Below, piece by piece: positions 57,659 to 64,000 of a stretch of DNA of 64,000 nucleotides. Both the position numbers and the translations under genes were made by a program. The DNA comes from Armigeres subalbatus (taxonomy: Eukaryota > Arthropoda > Insecta > Diptera > Culicidae): contig NC_085140.1 of assembly GCF_024139115.2 (NCBI RefSeq), forward strand, positions 337,095,099 through 337,159,098, written 5' to 3'. How positions within the stretch are numbered: the stretch's first letter is position 1; every line of letters starts with the position of its first letter. A model generated the notes under the pieces. That model had not been told where the DNA came from and ran no database searches. It saw nothing but the letters and a program-made list of their open reading frames with translations.

Positions 57659-57925
57659 GAAAAAAGTATAATCCGGCGCGAATTTTTGTCGTAACTTACT
57701 ATGTGTCATCATTACGTTCATGTTTTATGTGTGCATTGATTGATAATATTAGTAATTTTCGTGTTATGTGATGTGTGAACTTTGCCTGCCTATTGCAAAA
57801 GCAAAGTTTTGTTGATACGTTGCCACAAACTGCTGATTTCGAGTGATAAAACTTGGTTCAATTAATCGTTTGTTTTCTGCGTTTTCTGTTTGTTTTGCTT
57901 TCGCCCGGGCGAGGCGCCCGCGGAG

Positions 57926-59334
57926 ATGGGTGGTGAAGGGAGCGAACCCAGCTTCGGCAATCATCCGTGCGCTCAGTGTGCAGCGCCTATCGATGGTCAT
58001 GACGATTGTGTCGAGTGCTTTGGAAGATGTAAACTGGCTATTCACATCAAATGCCTACCGGGGGCTACGAATGAAGAGATAGCATTGCTGCAAAAAGTAA
58101 AGAATGCCGTGTTTGTATGTGATGCATGTCTGAGCCTCGCCGAGTTCGATGATAGGCACAGTGAAAAACGATTGGATGAGATTGCGAATAAAATGGATAG
58201 TCTTGTGAATGTCGTCGATCTGTTCAAAATTTCGAACAAGTGATTAAAAAGCTGTAGCTGAGGAATTAGTGTGTTTGAATAAACGGGATGTCTGTGGAGC
58301 GCCTTTTCCGGGAATTCCGTCTTTTGCTAGCGTGTTACAGTCCTCTAGTGGTGGAAAAAACCGAATCAAACGTAAAGTTCCTGACCCTTCCGATAGTGTG
58401 CAGTTCATCCAAAGTTCTAAAACTCCGGCTACTTTTTCTGAAGAAGGTGGTCTGCTCCGTTCCGGAAAGCGCCGCAGAATCGATAATGCGAATAAACCAG
58501 CTCGTTCTCCCAGTATTCTCCCACTCCCTGTACAATCTCCAGTGCCGGTCTCACCGCAGCGTAAGTCTAATGCGGTTACCAAAATTGAGCAAACTGTCCT
58601 TTTCAAGCCTAAACAAGAACAATCCGCAGAGGTAACTAAGGCTGACATTTGCGCTAAACTCGATCCTGCGGAATTCTCTGTGAAGGATGTTCGGTTAAGG
58701 GAGAATGGTGTTGTCACTGTGAGGTGTGAGACCAGCGGCCACGCAGTGAAATTAGCTGCAGCCGCCTCTAATATTCTCGACGGGAATTATTGCGTTGAAA
58801 GCCAGAAGCCCTTGAAACCACGAGTTAAAATAATTGGCATTTCCAAGGATATTGACGAAGAGGAATTGATTCCTAAGTTGAGAAAGCAGAACCCCGGAAC
58901 GAATGCTCTCGATCTGAAATTAATCCGAATACACAAAAACGAGTCGCAAAAAGCAATCATATGTTGGCCATACTGAAACAGATGCTCGTGGGTTCGATGA
59001 TTTAATCAAACGGCAGAGAGTAAACATCGGATGGGAAAGGTGCAGAGTCGTGGAGGCTACGGATGTGCTGCGTTGCTTCAATTGCTCGGAATATGGTCAC
59101 AAAGCTGCTTCCTGCAAAAATCCTTCATGCTGCCCGAGGTGTGCTGGTGATCATCAGGTGAATGAGTGCCTTGCCGATTATTTGAAGTGTAATAACTGCC
59201 ATGTATTGAATTCAAAACGGAGTTCGCCTTACGACCAACTACTCGACGTAAACCATGCCTCTTGGAGTACTGACTGTCCCATTTTCGCCAAGCGACTTAA
59301 ATCAGCTCGACAACGCATAGATTTTTCTACCTAG
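57926..59334 (+). pseudogene. LINE ORF1: PHD finger plus zinc knuckle, two frameshifts
   Basis: ATG 57926 follows a GC-rich CCCGCGGAG. The N-terminal PHD-type finger reads HPCAQCAAPIDGHDDCVECF, CKLAIHIKCL and FVCDACL. A helical segment follows, then a frameshift near 58243 (EQVIKK...AVAEEL), a basic NLS-like GKRRR at about 58466, a region resembling an RNA-recognition fold (58640-58960), a second frameshift near 58965, and a CCHC knuckle CFNCSEYGHKAASC with CCPRCAGDHQVNEC; stop at 59332-59334. The role is RNA binding in the retrotransposition particle. PHD-bearing ORF1 proteins are known in CR1-like LINEs. Confidence 0.78.
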
Positions 59335-59399
59335 CAATTAGGAGAGTATGCTGACAGTAGGAGTCTCTTTATTCCGGCCATCAAGCAGCAGTGCATCAT

Positions 59400-60430
59400 T
59401 CATCTAAAATCCTCTCGATCGGACACCGGGACGCACACTTGCCCCAGCCTTGTGGAAGGTCCCTATCCGCTCATCACAGTCGAGCCCATCCAGCCTGCGA
59501 TCATCAGCCGTCCCGGCCCTGTGTTTGAGGCAGGTGAGGGATCGGTCGAGCGGCGTGTATGGGGCGAGTGCGGATCCAGGACGTTGAGGCCATCTTCCAA
59601 AAAGAGTCCTGCTTCCAGCCTACGCGCAGCGACATCTCACTCATCGGAATATCCTCTCGATCGGACACCGGGACGCACACTTGCCCCCAGCCTTGTGGAA
59701 GGTCCCTATCCGCTCATCACAGTCGAGCCCATCCAGCCTGCGATCTTCAGCCGTCCCGGCCTTGTGTTTGAGGCAGGTGAGGGGACCTTCCAACAGCGAT
59801 TATCAGGCAAGTACGCTTTCAATACGTTCGGTCCATCCTCCAAAAAGCCACCTGTTTCCAGCCCACGCTCAGCGACGTCTCTCTCATCTGAATATCCTCT
59901 CGATCGGACACCGGGACGCACACTTGCCCCCAGCCTTGTGGAAGGTCCCTATCCGCTCATCACAGTCGAGCCCATCCAGCCTGCGATCATCAGCCGTCCT
60001 GGCCCTGTGTTTGAGGCAGGTGAGGGACCTTCCAACAGCGATTATCAGGCAAGTACGCTCTCAATACGTTCGGTCCATCCTCCAAAAAGCCTCCTGTTTC
60101 CAGCCCACGCGCAGCGACGTCTCTCTCATCGGAATATCCTCTCGACCGGACACCGGGACGCACACTTGCCCCCAGCCTTGTGGAAGGTCCCTATCCGCTC
60201 ATTACAGTCGAGCCCATCCAGCCTGCGATCTTCAGCCGTCCCGGCCCTGTGTTTGAGGCAGGTGATGGGACCTTCCAACAGCGATTATCAGGCAAGTACG
60301 CTCTCAATACGTTCGGTCCATCCTCCAAAAAAAATCCTGCTTCCAGCCCACGCGCAGCAACGCCTCACTCACCAGAATATCCTCTCGATCGTACACCGGT
60401 ACGCACATTTACCCCCAACCTTGTGGAAGG
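59400..60430 (+). repeat. 81-residue tandem repeat between ORF1 and ORF2
   Basis: The block beginning GTGGAAGGTCCCTATCCGCT starts at 59452, 59695, 59938 and 60180, and a shortened one at 60423: spacing 243, 243, 242, 243 bp. Units encode EYPLDRTPGRTLAPSLVEGP, YPLITVEPIQPAIISRPGPV and FEAGEGTFQQRLSGK. The 242-bp unit changes the frame, so units 1-3 and units 4-5 lie in different frames; only the last joins ORF2. Confidence 0.93.
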
Positions 60431-63237
60431 TCTGGCAGGTGAAGGGACCTACCAACAACGAGCATCAAGCAACGAAAACAGTGGTCTGCGTATCTACTAT
60501 CAGAATGTTCGCGGGCTTCGTACCAAAATCGATGACTTCTTTTTGGCGGTATGCGAAGAAGATTACGATGTCGTTGTATTAACCGAAACTTGGCTGGATG
60601 ACGTCATACATTCAGCACAGCTTTTTGGAAACCACTACTCGGTGTTCAGAACTGATCGCAATCCTCGGAATAGCCGTAAAACCCGTGGTGGTGGTGTACT
60701 CATTGCAGTTTTGGCAAAGTTCAATTGTGTTGGTGAATCTGCTGTCGTCAGTGATACCCTTGAACAGTTGTGGGTTCGTGTCAATATGACCGGTTTCATT
60801 ATCAGCATTGGGGTTGTGTACTTGCCACCTGATCGTATGAACAATCTTGATGATATTCAACGCCATCTAGATTCTATCGAAACGGTTACTTCTACTCTCA
60901 GAGCTAGCGACAAGGTCTTGCTCCTCGGTGACTACAATCAATCTGCTATTCGGTGGTGTTCGGGTGAAAATTCCTACCCATCAGTAGACTTGATACGCTC
61001 TCGTCTATCAGAATCCAGTTGCGTATTGTTGGACGGATTCAACTTTCATGGATTGACCCAGATTGTTAACTCAAATGGTCGTGTACTTGATCTGGTACTG
61101 GTTAATGATGCAGTGTTGCCAAGTTGCACAATACACCCTGCTGTTGAGCCGCTGACACCTGTAGATGTCAACCATCCTCCGCTTACCTTGGAGGTGTCGT
61201 ACGTGCCGCCCATTACCTTTGAGTCTGGACATGATTCGAGCAGTTATAACTTCCGAAAAGCAGATTACTCTGCACTGAATGAAATGCTACTTGCAGTTGA
61301 TTGGGATTGCATCAATTCTTTCGATAACGTCGACGATGCCGTGGACTTTTTCACCGACAGTATCGTTCGTGCATTTGCTATTCATGTTCCGATTGTAGGA
61401 CCTGCACGGAAGCCTGCGTGGTCCAACCACAGATTACGAATACTTAAACGTCGCCGTTCTTCTGCACTTCGTAGATACTGCAATTATCGTTCCACGTACA
61501 ACAAGCAGCAGTTCAATAGTGCCAGCAGTGTATACAGAAGTTATAATCAGTTTTTGTATTCCCGATACATCAGCCGCACACAACGAAATCTGCGTCTAAA
61601 TCCCAAGCAATTCTGGAAATTTGTTAGGTCCAAACGGAACGAAGATGGTCTTCCTACGTCAATGCAACTGAATGGTGTCTCTGCTGACACTCCCGCTGAC
61701 AAATGCGAGCTCTTTGCTTTGAGGAAATGTGTGCCGGGCGATTCGGAAACTGAAATTTTCTTTCCGTGCTGGGCCGGACGGGATACCCGCTGCTTTGCTG
61801 CGCCGGTGTTCAAGTGCTTTTATCAAACCGTTAGCAAAAATCTTCAATCTCTCGCTTCGAACCAGAAAGTTTCCCATGCGCTGGAAATCGTCATACCTTT
61901 TCCCAGTACACAAGAAAGGGAACAAATGTGATGTAAGCAACTATCGTGGAATAACCACTCTCTCCGCTTGTTCGAAAGTTTTCGAAATCATAGTGAACGA
62001 CACGCTCTTCGCTTGCTGCAAGCAGTACATCTCAACGGACCAGCATGGATTTTTCCCTAAGAGATCGGTCGCGACCAACTTGACAGAATTCACAACAACT
62101 TGCATTGAGGCTCTTGATAACGGGCGGCAAGTGGATGCTGTATATAGAGATCTCAAAGCTGCTTTTGACCGTGTTGATCATGGTATTCTACTTAGTAAAC
62201 TGGAGAAGTTGGGCGTTTCCTCTGCGTGCGTGGATTGGTTTAGATCCTACCTGACGGATAGAAAATTGCGTGTGAAAGTCGGATCATATTTTTCGGATCC
62301 TTTCGTTACTCCATCTGGGGTACCACAAGGGAGTAATCTGGGACCATTATTGTTTTCAATATTTGTCAACGATGTGACACTGGTGCTACCACCTGGAGTG
62401 AGGCTACTCTATGCTGACGATGCAAAGATATACATTGTCGTCAATAGTCTTGAGGACTGCATTAAACTGCAAATGCTTTTAACCCGTTTAGAGGGGTGGT
62501 GCGAGCGAAACCATTTGTCACTCAGTATCCATAAATGTCAGACAATAACGTTCAGCAGAAAACGAAAACCTATTATTTACAATTACATGCTGTCTGGGAC
62601 AGTTCTTGAGCGAGTGAAACACATCGGGGATTTGGGAGTTATACTTGACTACGCACTAACCTTCCGTTTCCAAAACGATAGCACGATTTCTAAGGCAAAC
62701 CGACAACTTGGCTTTATAATAAAAATCGCCCAAGGAATTCGTGACCGATATTGCCTGCGATCGCTCTATTGGGCGCTTGAACGATCAAGGCTGGAGTTTG
62801 CTGTCACTGTGTTACCAAACCACTTGGATCTCGAGGATCGAGTCTATGCAAAAAAGTTCGTGCGCTTTGCTTTGCGCAATCTTCCTTGGCGTGATGGCCA
62901 ACATTTCACTCCATATGAAAACCGCTGTCGGCTGCTTGGGCTGGATACTTTAAATGTTCGACGCCGTGTGGCACAGGCCATGTTCGTAGCGAAAATCCTC
63001 AATGGTGCTTTTGACTCTCCAGCAATACTTAGTAAGATGAATTTTTACGCTCCTATGCGTCCGCTGAGGAGAAGGGACTTCATTCAGCTTGGTGCTCGAA
63101 ACAGTCGATATGGTCAGCATGATCCAGTTCGATATATGTCATCCAATTTCAACGCAGTGTTCCACCTCTTTGATTTTAATCTATCGCCAGCAAATCTACA
63201 GCGAGTTTTCACAACACACTTTCGAGACACCGTTTGA
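60180..63237 (+). pseudogene. LINE ORF2 (endonuclease-RT), one break
   Basis: The frame from 60180 runs through the last repeat units into the endonuclease: IYYQNVRGLRTKIDDFF, VVLTETWLDD (catalytic Glu), RKTRGGGVLIA, SIGVVYLPPDR, LLGDYNQSAIRW and VDVNHPPLTLEV in place of SDH. The linker (ALRRYCNYRS, QFWKFVRSKRNEDGLPT) ends at ADKCELFA near 61722, where a deletion and frameshift occur. RT resumes in the 61729 frame: GPDGIPAALL, PVHKKGNKCDVSNYRGIT, QHGFFPKRSVATNL, DLKAAFDRVDHGIL, SGVPQGSNLGPLLFS, LYADD at 62407-62421. C-terminal LGFIIKIAQGIRDRY...RNSRYGQHDP ends at the stop 63235-63237. Confidence 0.87.
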
Positions 63238-63418
63238 CACAAACGTAGTTTGTTAAGTTCTGTTTTACTGTAGTGATTAATTCTTGTGTATTATGATTAT
63301 GTATTATGTGTATGCTTGTTAGATTCAGTGATAAGTTTTACCCTTGTAGTCATTGAGACATCAGATGTCAGATGACAATTACTGCTAAATAAATAAATAA
63401 ATAAGAATAAATAAATAA

Positions 63419-63632
63419 ATCATCAATTCCTTCCCATTCCCCATGACCGTGAGGACGTGACCATCGCCGTTATCGACCATCCAAAATAGAGAGCTCTCGG
63501 ACTGTGCATATTGAGGTTGGAGAGCAAATCCCATGCTTTCATCCATTGGTTCCCTGTGCAATTGCGATTGTTCTGGTCGATCACGGAGTAGCAACTACGA
63601 AATACATGGTCATCATGCTCATGCTCAATATG
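63419..63632 (+). repeat. SINE-like copy, right part
   Basis: Continues 57312-57658: TTCCTTCCCATTCCCC, GGTTCCCTGTG, GGTCGATCACGGAGTAGCAA and a hexamer-like tail CATCATGCTCATGCTCAA at 63610-63628, as in the SINE at 2712. It is plus-oriented, opposite to the two complete SINEs. Confidence 0.7.
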
Positions 63633-63689
63633 ATTTGGTTTAATTGGAATGTACCTTCAAAATCTTGAGACGAGCATCAAATCAGGGCA

Positions 63690-63735
63690 AACCACAATAC
63701 GTACCTGGAATGAGAGAAATAAAATGAAAATTAGC
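63690..63735 (-). promoter_or_regulatory. recursive-splice-like site (CAG|GTACGT)
   Basis: Minus strand: a pyrimidine-rich TTTCATTTTATTTCTCTCAT is followed by TCCAG and GTACGT; junction between 63705 and 63704. Same strand as the stronger site at 20042. Motif only. Confidence 0.3.
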
Positions 63736-63970
63736 TACATGCAGATACAATTAGGAAAAATATATTTCATCTGTCACAAATAATTGATTTTGATAAATAA
63801 GGGGTGGGAAATATTCTCGATTTCCTAGAACAATGGCGCTCAAACCTAGGCTAATATGCCAGGGCAAGCTTATGATGATATTCCTTAACTATATTCCTAC
63901 CAACCATCCAGCTCCTTGAAATCTATGAGGGCGTCGGTGAGTCGCTGGCCTCTTGTTAAGTAGATGTCAC
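63736..63970. other. short unassigned stretch
   Basis: Nothing recognised. Confidence 0.4.
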
Positions 63971-64000
63971 ATCATCATTTCCTTCCCTTCCCCAGTAACA
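63971..64000 (+). repeat. SINE fragment at window edge
   Basis: CATCATCATTTCCTTCCCTT matches the middle of the SINE 3' half; it runs off the window. Confidence 0.5.

Larger units (their letters stand above)
57659..63418 (+). mobile_element. full-length Jockey/CR1-group LINE, 5.76 kb
   Basis: 5' UTR 57659-57925, ORF1 57926-59334, a tandem-repeat region 59400-60430, ORF2 to 63237 and a 3' UTR ending in (AAATAAAT)n at 63387-63418. The 7-bp repeat ATCATCA at 57652-57658 and 63419-63425 is the target duplication, and the interrupted SINE reads through when the element is removed. Frameshifts in ORF1 and a frameshift or deletion in ORF2 near 61725 make it defective, but it is the best-preserved LINE of the window. 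Confidence 0.88.

Noticed and set aside
59500..60260. 2A-like ribosome-skipping peptide suggested by the repeated RPGP
   Set aside because: The D-V/I-E-x-N-P-G-P consensus is absent (IISRPGPVF), and the other family copies read SGP or PCP at this place.
59452..60582. 376-codon frame as an independent gene
   Set aside because: It is the tandem-repeat region read in the frame that does not join ORF2; it ends inside the endonuclease of the LINE.
1..64000. endogenous viral elements, CRISPR arrays, bacterial defence or biosynthetic clusters
   Set aside because: No viral polymerase, nucleoprotein or capsid motif, no regular spacer array and no operon-like gene order was seen; all RT motifs belong to non-LTR elements.

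Overview
The window looks like nuclear DNA of a culicine mosquito, most likely Aedes. That rests on a Juan-type non-LTR retrotransposon, RTE-type LINEs with a (AATAAATA)n tail, tRNA-headed SINEs, many TA/TTA-flanked MITEs, GGCCGAA-type satellite DNA and a host gene with short GT-AG introns. Species cannot be fixed from sequence alone. It reads as a transposon graveyard around one intact host gene; no bacterial, CRISPR, phage or operon content was seen.

Layout. 1-7 kb: pyrimidine-rich tracts, CTCACTTTTCAC-type satellite, a local duplication, one long tRNA-headed SINE and two MITEs. 7.4-10.8 kb: a MITE, then a decayed R1/LOA-type LINE whose ORF1 is split by a second SINE copy with a 23-bp target duplication. 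11-15.4 kb: GGCCGAA satellite and dispersed repeats. 15.4-19.3 kb: a nearly full-length but frameshifted Juan LINE. 20-24.2 kb: a complete SINE, two recursive-splice-like motifs on opposite strands and a 1-kb element with very long inverted arms. 24.4-27.1 kb: an RTE LINE (minus). 27-35 kb: mostly unassigned DNA with an unusual 567-bp tRNA-containing retroposon and a fold-back MITE. 35.4-38.2 kb: a second, broken Juan copy (minus) that carries a 137-bp perfect fold-back insertion. 38-40 kb: two MITEs, one caught in a later 147-bp tandem duplication. 42.5-48.1 kb: an RTE LINE (itself split by a MITE) next to a Jockey/CR1-group LINE, both minus. 49-52 kb: an unrecognised frameshifted reading frame and a LINE ORF1 with a PHD finger. 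52.5-53.5 kb: the host gene, a three-exon secreted S1-family serine protease-like gene on the minus strand (297 aa). 55.3-57.0 kb: a broken LINE with a MITE inside it. 57.3-63.6 kb: a SINE-like copy split by a full-length 5.76-kb Jockey/CR1-group LINE with an 81-residue tandem repeat between its two ORFs.

The elements do not work together as a system; the content is nested insertions whose order can be read from target-site duplications. The single functional-looking gene is probably an extracellular (haemolymph or gut) protease homologue that keeps its catalytic triad but lacks the usual activation residues. If the three recursive-splice-like motifs are real, part of the window may lie in a very long intron of a gene outside it.
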